NCBI GenBank assembly: GCA_946894095.1
Contig: OX335653.1
Coordinates: forward strand, 13,831,001 to 13,895,000
Direction: 5' to 3'
Source: Incurvaria masculella
Lineage: Eukaryota; Arthropoda; Insecta; Lepidoptera; Incurvariidae
Length of the DNA: 64,000 nucleotides
Below, one piece after another: positions 52,955-64,000 of this stretch. Positions within the stretch are counted from its first letter, which is position 1. The number at the start of each line of letters is the position of its first letter. Below the pieces are notes generated by a model. The model was not told the DNA's origin and did no database searches. It saw only the letters and a list, made by a program, of their open reading frames with translations. The position numbers were made by a program, and so were the translations under genes.

Positions 52955-54445
52955 ATGGCTGACGACGAAACACGAATATTATTACAAGAATGGCGGCTTC
53001 CCGCTCTTGTGGACCACTTTAAAGGTAAGTACATTTATGGTTGGACCAATAGAGGAGAAATATGTGGACAGCTTTCGAGATAGTACATTATTATCCCAAT
53101 GGGCTTTTTTACTTATATTTCTATGGGTGTAGACAGGACTTTTCCCATGTCTAAATTATGTATATTTTTACGAAAGCATTTTAAATTTTAGTGCTTTTTT
53201 ATTTCCCGGTTTCAAAGGTAATATTTTTTTTATCTAGGGAAAAAGGCATATTTTGGCCAGAAAATCATCAAACTAATCAAATCGGAATACTTACCAATAA
53301 TCTAAAAATACGATTTGTTTTTCTCCCTTTGCTATTATGCATGCTCTGATGCAGATTGGTACCTACCTACCTTCTGTGATTTATGATGTTTGAATCTAAG
53401 GTCAGTTAGACTTGTGCACCATCTCTGGTTACAGTTAATGTTATTATTAGGATATCTATCCAGTTAATTACATAAGATGAAAGAAGACAGATATATCTTA
53501 TCAATTACATTAACGTTAACTAGATATTATGCACTCCAGCCTTACTCTTTTACTTCCTAGGCCAAATGTGATGATGTAGCGCTTTTATGCGTTACAGTAA
53601 CGAGTGATGATTATCCCAATACGTGTTTCATTTGCTGAATATTAGCATAGAAATGAAGCAAAATAATGAATTAAATGTGACAAGTAATTTTATTAAAAGT
53701 CTCCAACAGCAACTACCTATAAAATATATAACTTTCAGTCGTCAGTCTTTATCAGTGCGACTGACGGAAGACGCACGGCCTAAATCTCTGGACCTAGAGA
53801 TTTGAAATGAAATTACTTGAGAGCCCTTGGTGTGCATTAAGGAGGAATTTAGTTGTCGTATGTACGCCTGCAAAGTTTTCTGATCACCTTTAACAGTATT
53901 ATAAACAGGATTGACCCAAGCGAACCTTGGTATATCAGCTATATAGTATATGCAGGTTTTTTAATTAATTAGATTACCTTAGTAACTTTGTTTTTTTTTT
54001 TGTTTCAGTGAACAATATAAATTCGCTGACACTACTTCTCCTAAGTGAGTCTGACATCGAACATCTGGTGATATCAATAGGAGATAGGGCGCTGTTCAGA
54101 GAAAAATTAAAAGAATGGCGCAAAAGCTTGGAAGCTGCCCAACTTCCTAAAGTAAATTATGCACTGCGTATAAATTATTTGTTATAGTCAGTATTTGCAA
54201 ATTACATATGGTCCGAAAGTCATTTGATTAATGTGTAATTGTAATTTAGGGTAAGCTAAGTAAGTTAAGTACATTCAGTATGTTACTTGTATAAGACATG
54301 TTAACGTAGTTAAAAGTTTTTGATGACGATTTATTTCCATCTGCATTATTTCTGTTCATTATTGTAGAGTTCTGAGAAAAAAGTTTTAAACCAAAGTTTG
54401 ACTTTACGGTCCGATAGCCTTTTGATTGAACGTGTATGTAAGTAA
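52955..54445 (+). CDS. SAM-like domain protein, three exons (short or 3'-incomplete gene)
   Basis: Exon 1, 52955-53024: ATG in good context (TTGCTATGG), MADDETRILLQEWRLPALVD, HFK, donor GTAAGT. Exon 2, 54009-54151: acceptor TTTTTGTTTCAG, then VNNINSLTLLLLSESDIEHL, VISIGDRALFREKLKEWRKS, LEAAQLPK, donor GTAAAT. Exon 3 from 54368: SSEKKVLNQSLTLRSDSLLI ERV. Phases fit at each junction. The first ~65 residues have the SAM pattern: L..W.L..L...F....I....LLLLSE.DI..L...IG.R..F...L..W. SAM domains mediate protein-protein contacts. Exon 3 can end at the TAA 54443-54445 (96 residues, AATAAA at 54546) or splice on at GTAAGT (54438). I found no convincing next exon. The gene lies within the TIR-bounded block 51305-55649. 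Confidence 0.7.
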
Positions 54446-54545
54446 TTCATTCATATTCATGAATCACATTCGTAAATTTAATTTAGGATAGGCTACTCGT
54501 TTTGTTTTTAAAAATACATGTAATATAATTTTACTTATAGTACCT

Positions 54546-54551
54546 AATAAA
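54546..54551 (+). terminator. Poly-A signal candidate for the short SAM gene model
   Basis: AATAAA 100 bp after the possible stop TAA (54443-54445). It supports, but does not prove, that exon 3 is terminal. Such signals are frequent in AT-rich DNA. Confidence 0.3.
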
Positions 54552-54849
54552 TCGTAATTTGTAATGATAACATATAATATTTTGTACTTACCCGTCAAAA
54601 GCTAAAGTGATAAAATAAACTAAGTTGAAGTGATATTTTATGTCCTACTTCCTGTCAATGCATGCTTATTTTTTACTTTTATAGAAGCCTAGCTTTGCAT
54701 AGTTTACAATCTTTTATACTAATAGTATATTAATTAAAAAAATAGAGCTATATTGTATAATATGTTTATATCAAAGTGTAAACAAATCATTCAAAGCTAG
54801 GTTTAGATACAAGCTTTTTAAACTGCATGAGATCCACACATTTCTTACG

Positions 54850-55110
54850 GCATGCAAAGTGTTTCGGGATAGGTTATAGAAACTTCAGTTTTAGGATTGA
54901 CTAATTATTAGAAGAAATAAATCCTTATTTCATAAATCTAAACTGTGATGTTTTTTCGCTGGCCCATACAAATAAGTCACATGACTTCAATAATGGATGG
55001 GGACCAAGAAAAACATCGTAATTCCGATTTGTGTAATAAGCATTTTCTTCTAATAATCAGTACATCCTATTCCTGAAGTTTCTGTAACCTATCCCGAAGC
55101 ATCCTGCATG
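54850..55110. repeat. ~115-bp imperfect inverted repeat
   Basis: The left arm contains TTTCGGGATAGGTTATAGAA, ACTTCAG and ATTATTAGAAGAAA. The right arm (54993-55106) contains TTTCTTCTAATAATCAG, CTGAAGTTTCTGTAACC and TATCCCGAAGC. A GATGTTTTTT / AAAAACATC pair lies near the centre. Non-coding. Confidence 0.75.
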
Positions 55111-55649
55111 CTGCATGGAATGGTAATACAACATGCGATAGGGACCCAACAAGCTTGTAATAATGGTACTCCAAGGGGCTTACGTGGTGATCCAACATTA
55201 CGATATTGACAATACAAGATTACAATAAAGGGCCTCCAAGCGGCTACGAATTGAATTGCATGGTGATACACCATTTCACTAAGGGTCTTGCATACTTTCT
55301 ATTAATGTCGTAATAAGCGGCAACGTGTTAAATTCCATTGGTATTACACAGGTATAGTAATGTCAGTCCAAGCGGCCGACATGCAACGAGCTCATAATTT
55401 ACTCTATGCTGACAGGATGATCCAACAGTATTGGCCGTGCATTTTAAACGTAACAGCATGGCGTATCATCCTGCTGCAATATCAGCATGAATTCGACGTT
55501 TAACATGACAGTAATGTAGAAACAGCATTATACGTCTTGCATTACAGAGCATGGTGTAACACCGTGCTGTACGTTTGTCCTGTTTTGTCATTATTTACGC
55601 CAGGAATATCCTTATTTAAGTAGCGTGCGTCATTATTTTTTTCTCAGTG
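55111..55649. other. Right subterminal region of the candidate transposon
   Basis: Short related phrases recur without fixed period: TCCAAGCGGC (55233, 55365), GGTAATAC/GGTATTAC, and CATGGTGTAACACC against CATGGTGATACACC. Degenerate subterminal repeats of this kind are typical of large DNA transposons. No ORF. Confidence 0.35.
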
Positions 55650-55651
55650 TA

Positions 55652-57000
55652 CGGGCTCTGCACGTATACAAGTTTTGCCGTCAGCGTAACGGTTGTCAAA
55701 GTTCAGTGCGTAAGTGAAAAATAATTAATGTGATTTTTTTTTGTGCTAAGCAAGTACATTGCTATTCTCTAAAAATGTGATATGCAATTTGAATTGACCT
55801 TTACGGTCATATTATTGCAAGAAAGAAAGCTGTAAAAAGAGCTACTAAAGAGAATAATGAGATGATCAAGTTCCGAGCCATGGCGTGCTTATTTCCTCAG
55901 TCAAATTTTTCTGATATTTTGCTCATTCAATAAATCCGTCCCTCCTTACTCGATGCCTGCATATAGTCAGAGCTGCGTCGATGCGTGCCAGCCAATAATT
56001 CCATTGATTCCAGAGCATGGAATGGATCATGAAAGAAAAAACACTTATCAAACTCGGAAAGACAAAGAAAGTGATGCATGAACAGGTCGGAGGTTGAACC
56101 CATGATTTTTGCAAAGAAAGGAAGTTCCTGCGCCGTGGTTTAAAATATTAGATTCTCCATTCACTAGATGGCAGGGCTTAACCCGCCCGGATTAGTGAAA
56201 TCCATAACCTTCTACATATTTTGTATGTATGTTAGAAAACATCGCATTGAATAAAATAACAGTTCTAGCGTGAGCCGCTTTTGAAAAACGGGAAAGGATT
56301 TTTACAGGAAGATATTCAGAGGTGATCCTCTGAATATCTGTGAGCATACTAACATAGTATCGATTGCGTACTTCGGTATTTTTAAACTGCCAGTCCCGAG
56401 CCATGAAGGTTTGTTTGATGTTGTTAAAGAAACACGCAATCCTATAATAGCGCCAGGGGCACGGCAGGGGTCAAATTTGGTTCCAGGGCTCAAATAATGC
56501 ACACGTACGCGATACTATAAGGCAGAATACAAACAATAAAGAAATGTATTTGAAAGAAAACTTGAAACAAATTATCATTTACTCCAATTTTATATTGTTT
56601 TTAATATTCACTAAAGAAATCGTCGGTTCATTCGATTTTCTTAGTAGTTGATGGCATAAAATCATAAAAATAAGAAATAACATTTTAGAAAATAAGTTTT
56701 CACCTCAATTTAAGTATTATGTCATTTTTTTGGCTTTCTTACTACGGATCATAAGTTTTTTCTAAGTATCCTAATTTCAAAACAAATAAAACGTTAGATT
56801 GTCATTTACGGCTGTCGCGAATGCATCGTAAATCTGAAATGTGATAATATTAAGAAATGCATTCTTTGTCCATTAGCCAAGGCACAATTTTGCACACGCT
56901 AGCAGAATCGTAACAGTTGTCAGATTTAAAAAAAAAATTCATCACTTGAAGAAACTTCATTCTCTTTTCGTGTGTTTTATAGATATATAAAGAAAACTAA
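55652..57000. other. Unassigned sequence
   Basis: AT-rich. At about 56160-56205, GGCAGGGCTTAACCCGCCCGG resembles the SINE body. Otherwise no exon or repeat recognised. Confidence 0.35.
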
Positions 57001-57116
57001 AACATAAGGACGTACCTACATTTTGACAATGGTTTTTAGAATCCAAAATTTTAAAAACTTAATAAAAGATTAAGAGCATGTAAACAGTTATAGATAGGGT
57101 AACGACTCTCTTAAGA
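57001..57116 (-). repeat. Partial copy of the 34105 TIR family
   Basis: AAACTTAATAAAAGATTAAG, GTAAACAGTTATAGATAGGG and TAACGACTCTCTTAAG are reverse complements of the left end of the element at 34105. Confidence 0.65.
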
Positions 57117-57473
57117 CTGTTCCGACCCATATAAAGTTGTTTGCACACATAACGCAAAAAGTATTGCACTTTAAGCCAAGAATTAATAATAAAAGTTTAA
57201 TATAGTCATATTACTTGCAGCGAAAACAATTTCACAATTTCAGGATTATTGGTTTTGTTACAATTTATTTAAATACGATTTTTATTTAACAGCGCCATCT
57301 AACGGTGTAAAACTTCTAATCGGCAATTACAACGAAACCATTAAACCTGAAATTGTGAATATGTTTTCGCTGCAAGTACTTTGGCTATATTTAATATTTT
57401 TAACGAATTCGTGCCTTAAAGTGCAATACTTTTTGCGTTCTGTGTAAAAAAAAAACATTGTATGGGTCGGAAC
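57117..57473. repeat. MITE with ~130-bp inverted arms
   Basis: TGTTCCGACCCATA, AACGCAAAAAGTATTGCACT and CTTGCAGCGAAAACA...TTCACAATTTCAGG on the left pair with CCTGAAATTGTGAA, TGTTTTCGCTGCAAGTAC, AGTGCAATACTTTTTGCGTT and TATGGGTCGGAACA on the right. The centre contains CAGCGCCATCTAACGG. Non-coding. Confidence 0.82.
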
Positions 57474-58743
57474 ATCCTTGACAAGTTTTCTATGACCTCC
57501 TGATCACGTCCGATGGACACATATTTGTTTGGCAACATCGAAAGCTAAGCCAACGTTTGACGCGGGTCATTAAATCCTCGACTGACTTTTCTTTCGGAGG
57601 CACTTTCCAAGAATTTACGAGTAACTTTCAGATATTTATCGGAGGCCGTCGCGGGCCACGCTCGTGTTTGGCTACACGTAGCCTTTGTTTGTGGGCCCAT
57701 AAATAATTCACGAGTCCTGAGGCCTCTTTTAATATTGAATGAAAAGGTCATGTGTTCTCGGTAGGTAATTGCTTTCTTTTACAATAACATTGTCTGCACT
57801 CATCGGAGTGGAAATATAGTCTGTTTTAATGGGTTCCCGTTTTGTGTTTCTCTTTGTCGGAGCGTTTTATCGGTGTTCAATGGGATTCACCATTCACCAA
57901 CATCTTGAAACATAAAATATAATCCGTAGATCGATTTGTGCGCAAAAATTCTCGATAACACATGCGCACAATTACATGTCTTTAACTATTATGTACTGCA
58001 GAGGGAAATGTATGAAAAATACTAACGTATGGGTCCACAACGCGGCCTTTATGCATATACATATGTAGGTAACGATCAAATTTTTTCTCGGTAGTAACTA
58101 CCATTTTCCATGTATTGAGTGTAGAAATGTTATTGGAAGTTATGATAAGTTTATTTTTATAAAAAACAGCATTCCTCTATAATACGTAGATATTTTGAAA
58201 AAAAAAATGTTAAGAAAATTGGTAGAGTGTACAGGAAGCTTTACACAAGTACCGAGAAGCTGGCCGGCGGATAAAGTTCGAAAGCCCATGGGCGTTTCGG
58301 TCCCCTCTTAGTTGAAGGCCTTGCGTACGACATATGTCACGATTTTTTTCCATAAAATCACATGAAATGTTCTGTAAAAGTAGTCAGTAGGTCTGTATAC
58401 ATACAAAACTTTAGTTGACGAAATTGTCGTGAGCGAAAGCTCCAGCAGATAACGAGATGCAAATTGTTAGGAGTCCACCGATTTCTCGCACTTAGCTTCA
58501 GTCTAATATAGACTAGGAGATGTCACCATTGATAACTTCAACTATTCATAATATCTGAATATTTCTATTATTCTATTCATAGAGGATTGTGCCGAATTGA
58601 TAGACGCGCTGCCCTCGAAAGCTTTGCTTGCTAGCTTGACTTGACTTTGTAAATTCGTATTTACAATTTTATTCCTTGAGTTCATAGAATACAATAGAAT
58701 ATAATTAAAAAATATTACGTAATCATTTATACTTTAACAATAA
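57474..58743. other. Unassigned; GTACGCC-family fragment at ~58240-58350
   Basis: AAGTACCGAGAAGCTGGCCG, AAAGCCCATGGGCGTTTCGG and TTGCGTACGACATATGTCAC match the family at 33525 and 50315. Nothing else is recognised. Confidence 0.4.
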
Positions 58744-59020
58744 TAAACCGGCCAAGTGCGAGTCGAACTCGCACACAAAAGGTACCATCGTACATTATTT
58801 AACACAGAAAAATCACTTTTTTTTATTTTTATCTTTTTTTTATTTTACCTATTTGGTTGTTATAGTGGCAAAATAAATACACACTCTGAGAAAATTGCAC
58901 CTGCCTACTTGTTACGGTTCATGAGATACAGCCTTGATTTAGACGGACGGACGGACGGACGGACAGCGGAGGCTTAGTAATAGTGTTCCGTTGGCAGCCT
59001 TTTGGTACGGAACCCTAAAA
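58744..59020 (+). repeat. CCGGCCAAG-family repeat, full-length copy
   Basis: Head AAACCGGCCAAGTGCGAGTC, then GGTACCATCGTAC, GGTTGTTATAGTGGCAAAAT, GACG run (four or five units), end TTGGTACGGAACCCTAAAA. About 10 bp of the GAAGGGTTCCG block are deleted. Confidence 0.85.
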
Positions 59021-60457
59021 GAGCAAAAACAATCCTGAAAATAGTGAACAACCGCACAAAGTCGCACTTATTTTCTTCCAGCCAATATTTAGTGTCCACT
59101 TCGCGGTAGATTTTAAAAACGTATTACACACGTTACATTAATTGTTATTCATGCTATTAAAAAGTGACGAGCAATTTTATATTCACTTTCATCCTAAAGT
59201 TAACACACATTCTCTCCTTTACGAACACTCTTATTGTAGTATAATTAGAGGAAATTAATTGAACGTTATATATTTTTTACAACTTGTAAGGGTGTTCTTA
59301 TATTTTCTGTAATTTTTTATTTCATGATTTATAAGTTTCTAGGTTTCTCTTAATATTTAATAAAATTGTAAATTTACCACTTTTGTTGCGCCAAAACATT
59401 CACGGTTTACCGCATAAATAAATTTCGCTGCTTTAAGCAAAATATTTAAAACTTGTATTGAATTAACAAAAGCAAAGGTAATTTGGTCCATGACATGATT
59501 TTTTGAACATGTATAAAAAAAGATGCATGTCTGTAGATGAAGCGAAAGAGGTGTGCTGTGATCGTACCATATGGTGCTCTATCATATCTGCCTACCCCTC
59601 CGGGAAAGCGGCGTGAAGGTACGTATGTATGTAATATATAATTGTAAACTAATAATTTTTAAAAATACCAACCATTTACCTTATTGTACATTTTATCCTA
59701 ACAGGATATTCTTTGACATTATTTATTCCCAAACTATATTTTATTATATTACATATCTGAATGAGTAAGTAACAACAGCGAGGGTGGAATAAAAATATAC
59801 ATTGGATTATTTGAATGGTGAAATTATCATTTTACACTTATATTTAGTCATTAAAATACTTGTTGATTAGGCGTAAAAGTAAAAAAAAAATCGTAAACGC
59901 GAAATAACTGAAGTTCTAAAGTCAGTTTAGGTTTTAGGTATCAACAGGGTTTAATTGTTTATTTTCCTTTACATCTTATTTCGTCAAAATATGTTTTAAT
60001 AAATACTAAAATTTTAAATACATCTTTCTTTCAGTTTAACTTAATTGAATTATTTTATTTCATTCCGAATTGCGTTACATATGCCTCAAAATTATTTAAT
60101 GAATAGTTCGGTTGGATCCGTGACTAATTAGATATGCTCAGCGCAAGAGGAAAATACGATAAAAATCATAAACATAGAGCTGAGTACACCGAAAAATATA
60201 ATTAGCTACAACGAGTTTCATATTATTTTATGAGTGCATTTTTCTTGCATTCAACAACATCCACAGAATGTTAAATGCCAATAGTGTGCATAAATACAGG
60301 GATACAGACGACGTTCATAATTAATAGGTAATTATGAAGCAATTTAATATTTCATTAGTCAGCTCCTGAAGTCATATGTAGTTTTAAAGAATAATTGGCA
60401 TATTGTAATCGTTCCGTGCGGATCAGATGACGCGCTGTCATCTCTACGGGGAGGCAT
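59021..60457. other. Unassigned AT-rich sequence
   Basis: No exon, RNA gene or repeat structure recognised. CTACCCCTCCGGGAAAGCGG at about 59592 resembles a phrase from other lepidopteran retroposons. Confidence 0.35.
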
Positions 60458-60641
60458 CATAAAGTCCAAAAAGCACAAAGTCCAAAACCCATACCGTCCA
60501 AAACACTTATGAATTCGGATATTTTCAATTAGGTTAGGTTAGGTTAGGTTATAGTAGTGTATATGCATTTTACAATACCCACGAAAAATACATACTTTTG
60601 GATGTTATGGGTTTTGGACCTTATGCTTTTTGGCCTTTATG
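60458..60641. repeat. Inverted-repeat element enclosing a TTAGG telomere-type run
   Basis: The left arm CATAAAGTCCAAAAAGCACA, AAGTCCAAAACCCATA pairs with the right arm TATGGGTTTTGGACCTTATG, CTTTTTGGCCTTTATG (about 46 bp). Between them (60529-60551) lies TTAGG repeated four times. CATCTCTAC flanks both sides (60440 and 60651). Confidence 0.8.
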
Positions 60642-61869
60642 AAGGCGACCCATCTCTACCACTGTATTACGCTATAGGCGACGCCTCGTTGTTGGACTCG
60701 AAGAGACCCTGGAAAAAGGCACAGGATTGCGTATTTAATGCGAAGCGGATTTCGTACAATGCGGATCCGACCTTCTAGGGTACAATCCCGCGTATTCGAG
60801 GCAAAGCCAAACTAGCCTTAAAACATTTGGAAGTCCTTAACAGGTGTGATTAGTATTTCACGCCGCACCAAAAACGGCTACCCTACAAGGTGCAGATTAT
60901 TTGGGTCGATGACTCTCCGATGACTATCCGATGACTCGGATTAATCATGAAATAATACTATGATAATGAAATGAAATAAAAAAACTAATGAAGTGATAGT
61001 AACTCGTTAAATAATTAAAAGGAATCAATCACATTTCTTTTCCTACTAACAAAATGAATAAGACAAGGACAGAACATCGCATAGTACTTCCGTTGTCACA
61101 AGACATGTTCGGGTAGTCTGCTCCATGCCATTCCGTCCGGTAAAATAAGTATGTAAAATTATGCCTAGGACCAATTTGAAGGATTGTTGCTAATAAAATA
61201 TCAACGGGACATTTAACTCTGTCCATTCTTATTCAGTTTGGACTGAAGCATTTAGCTCTCAGTGGAGCTCTCTGGTGTCCCTAAAGCTTTCATAACCTAA
61301 AAACTGACTTTTCTCCATAACTTTAAAATGACACTGAATTTGGTTTTCCAAACATTCATAACTCGAACAGTTATATTATTTTCTAAATTATAACACTGGT
61401 TTGGAAGATAGACACTAAAATATTTTTTTAGACACTAAATATTTCATAACCTCAAAAGTGAATTTTGTCTTTAAAATGGCAATTAATTTTATTTGAAAAG
61501 TTATATTATTTTCTAAATTTTAACACTGGTATGGAAGATACACACTAACATTTTGAGGGGCCCAAAATGTATGGGGCAATGGGCGTTCTCCTTTAAGAAA
61601 GCTTTTACTACCGGAAATACTTGGTTCGTACAGAACCTCAGCAACCCTACCCACACGATCGGTGTTTCCAACTCCGAGCGGTGATTACCGACAATCTGGT
61701 TGGCGTCTCTCTCGTTAGTCGATCTTCCTGCGAGGCTCGACAGGGAGGCGACAACGGCGCGTCACGCTTAGTGACTTTTGATAAGGTTAAGTAGCTCGTT
61801 TTCGTTCGGCTGCCTCTATGAGAACTGAAAATGTTACCTGAAAATCCGATGTATTTTCGCATACGAATC
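60642..61869. other. Unassigned sequence
   Basis: A partly duplicated stretch (TATATTATTTTCTAAATT...ACACTGGT.TGGAAGATA) occurs at 61372 and 61501, period ~129 bp. No coding exon recognised. Confidence 0.4.
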
Positions 61870-62715
61870 TAATAATATAATATAATAAATATTATAAAGG
61901 GGAAAGTTTGTAATAATGGATGGATGGATGGATGGATGTTTGTTACTCTTTCACGTAAAAACTACTGAATGGATTTTAATTAAACTTAACAATAATATAG
62001 CTTATACATCAGAATAACACATAGGCTACAATTTATAAAGATATTGTGCCCATGGGCTTTAGAACTTTCACGGGACTGCGGGGCGGGTGAGGGGCGGGGG
62101 GCGGGGAGTACGGCTTGGTATTTCCCGCAACTTTAGGACTACTTGGCAAAATCCTTGAGAACCAATTACTCGATTTAGATGCGGATTGTATCTACGTCTA
62201 GCCTGATTCTACTCAAAACTTATAGGCTACATAATATAACGCTTCATTACCTAAAGGGTGAGTAGAGAGTGTTAAATTCTTATAACTCGCGAACCACTAA
62301 CCCGATTTATGTGCGTATTTTATCAATGTATAGGATCTCTGGGAGCAGTCAGATTCGAGATGGGTTACTGTTTTCGATGTTGAGGCTAGCTGTGGGTTGG
62401 AGTCCACGCAAAACTTACCTACATTACACGTTACTTACTTAATAGGTAAACAATGTTGCAGTGCAAGTGCAGAAAGGTTCTGGCGGCAAATGCTTTTTTT
62501 TTAAATAGCCACCAAATGTCAACGAAGCTCTAAATGGATTTTTTTGGATGTTTCTCATTAAATCGATCATTAAACGATCTTGATTAAATTTGGTAGATGG
62601 ATACATTGTCCTGGACCAATTTGACCCTATTTTGGATCAGCCATGTGGGCTACTTTTTATCCATGAAATAATTTAGCCGACACTAACCCGAGCGGAGCCG
62701 GGTACTGCAGCTAGT
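61870..62715 (+). mobile_element. RTE-derived non-autonomous repeats with a GGAT microsatellite
   Basis: TATTATAAAGGGGAAAGTTT with ATGGATGGATGGATGGATGG (61917) and ACTACTGAATGGATTTTAAT start the unit. The end is ACTAACCCGAGCGGAGCCGG and GTACTGCAGCTAGTA. Related to 44531-44803. About 850 bp may be a composite of two insertions. A G-rich run lies at 62080-62110. Confidence 0.7.
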
Positions 62716-63466
62716 AAAGACATAAAATCGAAATGATTACATGTTCTAGCTTGTTCATGGGATTCGTAATTAGTTAATAGGGGGACTAGGGGGCAGGGGT
62801 GCGCCAATATGTTTATTTTTGTATTAATTCAATAGTTCTTTCAACCCTTTTCATAAATTTTCGCCGTATTAGGTCGTAACATACCTATGAAAGTAACTAT
62901 TTATATGGAAACATTTAGTTAGTTAGTAAGTAGCATAGGTAGTTCATTGATTCCTTTGCTGAAAGCGAGATTCAATAAAATCTTCGAAGGCGGTTTTGTA
63001 TTGGACTAAATCAAGATATCACGAGGAGCGCGAACCGAATCAAAAGACACTGACGCGCACTACCTGCCGGGCGCGCTACCTGTCCCCTCCCCCGCACGCC
63101 TTTCACAATTATCTGCCTCGGCTACGACCGATACCCACGAAAAGCCCTATGATATTATTATGACTGCTCGCACCGAGATATAGATTGCCTTACTCACACA
63201 TTATGTCCAGAAATATGTTCATTTGTATTATGTTGTAAATATACGATACTTAGATAATGTGTGTATAGGACTATAAGATAAATAATGTGTACAGCTCAGT
63301 TAAGTAACCTCAGGCGAGGCCACGATATGTTTTTTGATAATTGTGTTAGCTATAAGTCCTTTAGAATAATATTGTAAATAAAAGATATGAGTCTTGTTGG
63401 AAATAAATGTATATACGTGTCACATGACTCCACGAACAATATTATAATATTTAGAAGATATATTTC
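62716..63466. other. Unassigned sequence
   Basis: No feature recognised; mixed composition. Confidence 0.35.
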
Positions 63467-63681
63467 GGTCTTAGTGTTTAATAACCTATGTAAAGCCACA
63501 CGGCATAAGGTCAGAGTTTACCTATATGGTCTTAGTTATTATGTAAAACCAATACGAACATAATTATGTTAATATTTTCTGGTATTAGTGTTTTTAACCT
63601 ATGTGAAGCCATACGAACATAATTATGTAAAAATATCTCTGGTAGTAGTAACTATGTAAAGCCACACGGAAGAAATATATG
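63467..63681. repeat. Degenerate ~55-bp tandem repeat, four units
   Basis: GGTCTTAGTGTTTAATAACC, GGTCTTAGTTATTATG, GGTATTAGTGTTTTTAACC and GGTAGTAGTAACTATG each precede TATGTRAAGCCAYACGR or a decayed form. Unit length varies from about 50 to 60 bp. Confidence 0.65.
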
Positions 63682-64000
63682 TTTTTGTTATTTTTGAGAA
63701 TATATCATATACGAGATATTATGTAAATTTACGAAAAGTCCATTTTAAAATAAAAGCAGCGGACGCGCTCTGCGCGCCGCGGACGAATTTAGCACAACGA
63801 CGCGCGCGCCCTCTTGGCGGCCGAACGAGGCAACTCGAAAAATGTTCCATGTAAAATATCTTTGAAAGCAAGAAATTGTATTAAATCTTAAAGTTACGAA
63901 TTTATTTGTACATGTATGGAAAGAGCGAAAAAAGTACCTATCGAATGATGTACCCAACACGAAAGTCTAGCATGTGTACCACGAATGGGGTTGAGGCATA
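63682..64000. other. Window end; short GC-rich patch at 63755-63830
   Basis: GCGCGCTCTGCGCGCCGCGG and GACGCGCGCGCCCTCTTGGC stand out against AT-rich flanks. No exon boundary or domain is visible. Confidence 0.3.

Larger units (their letters stand above)
51305..55649. mobile_element. Candidate 4.35-kb DNA transposon with CACTGAGAAAAA ends, carrying a SAM-domain gene
   Basis: The left end TA/CACTGAGAAAAATAC and right end TTTTTTTCTCAGTG/TA are inverted, with a TA dinucleotide outside each. The left end lies exactly at the terminus of the preceding MITE, which helps fix it. Inside are a 128-bp tandem duplication (51937-52175), an RTE fragment (52437), the three SAM-gene exons and a ~115-bp inverted repeat (54850-55110). 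I see no transposase. CACTGAGAAAAA-like ends are common in insect DNA elements, so two unrelated ends could also have fallen here by chance. Confidence 0.4.

Noticed and set aside
55648..55709. Possible fourth exon of the SAM gene (TTTTTTTCTCAG acceptor, GTAAGT donor, matching phase)
   Set aside because: The acceptor-like sequence is the right terminal repeat CTCAGTG of the surrounding element, which explains it without splicing, and the encoded residues (YGLCTYTSFAVSVTVVKVQC) look non-protein-like.
60529..60551. True telomere end
   Set aside because: Only about four TTAGG units, with unique sequence and repeats continuing on both sides; it is interstitial.

Overview
The window is eukaryotic nuclear DNA, most likely from a moth or butterfly. 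It is AT-rich and intron-rich, has no bacterial-style operons, and is saturated with interspersed repeats of a kind familiar from Lepidoptera. These include the CCGGCCAAGTGCGAGTCGG family with internal GACG microsatellites, 5S-rRNA-derived SINEs, RTE and Jockey-like LINE fragments, mariner, and a piggyBac-like element with TTAA target duplications. An interstitial TTAGG run, the insect telomere unit, fits this. I could not identify the species.

The main gene lies on the + strand. It is a divergent myosin regulatory light chain (Mlc2-like) gene whose five visible exons (1082-1290, 4146-4335, 5098-5217, 9607-9743, 40787-40958) have compatible phases and join into one 275-residue open frame. The first exon(s), including the start codon, lie upstream of the window. 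The last intron is 31 kb (9744-40786) and is filled with transposon remnants. It opens with an unusual feature: the 3' end of exon 9607-9743 together with its 5' splice site has been amplified into a 117-bp tandem array (9744-about 11040), partly organised as 234-bp dimers. The 3' UTR is also tandemly duplicated, with the last bases of the coding sequence repeated further downstream.

Two other genes are partly visible. On the - strand a single clean exon (46917-46737) encodes part of a CUB domain, so a secreted or cell-surface protein gene runs antisense there. On the + strand, exons at 52955-53024, 54009-54151 and 54368-54437 (or to a stop at 54445) encode a SAM-like domain. This gene lies inside a 4.35-kb block bounded by CACTGAGAAAAA inverted ends and TA dinucleotides (51305-55649), so it may be carried by, or trapped in, a DNA transposon.

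The rest is repeats. The piggyBac-like element (16128-19317) contains SINE fragments. A broken Jockey RT runs in frame into a Penelope-like tail (29930-30940). An internally deleted mariner sits at 37489-38257. Three copies of a TTAA-flanked MITE occur (32014-32563, 49760-50309, and 39294-40206 with a second MITE nested inside it). A 41-bp minisatellite lies at 42965-43619, a GC-rich 16-bp minisatellite beside a possible core promoter at 27570-27840, and many foldback or MITE-like inverted repeats are scattered throughout. I saw no CRISPR array, no intact rRNA gene and no convincing tRNA gene. All coordinates come from reading by eye, and the outer limits of old repeats are approximate.
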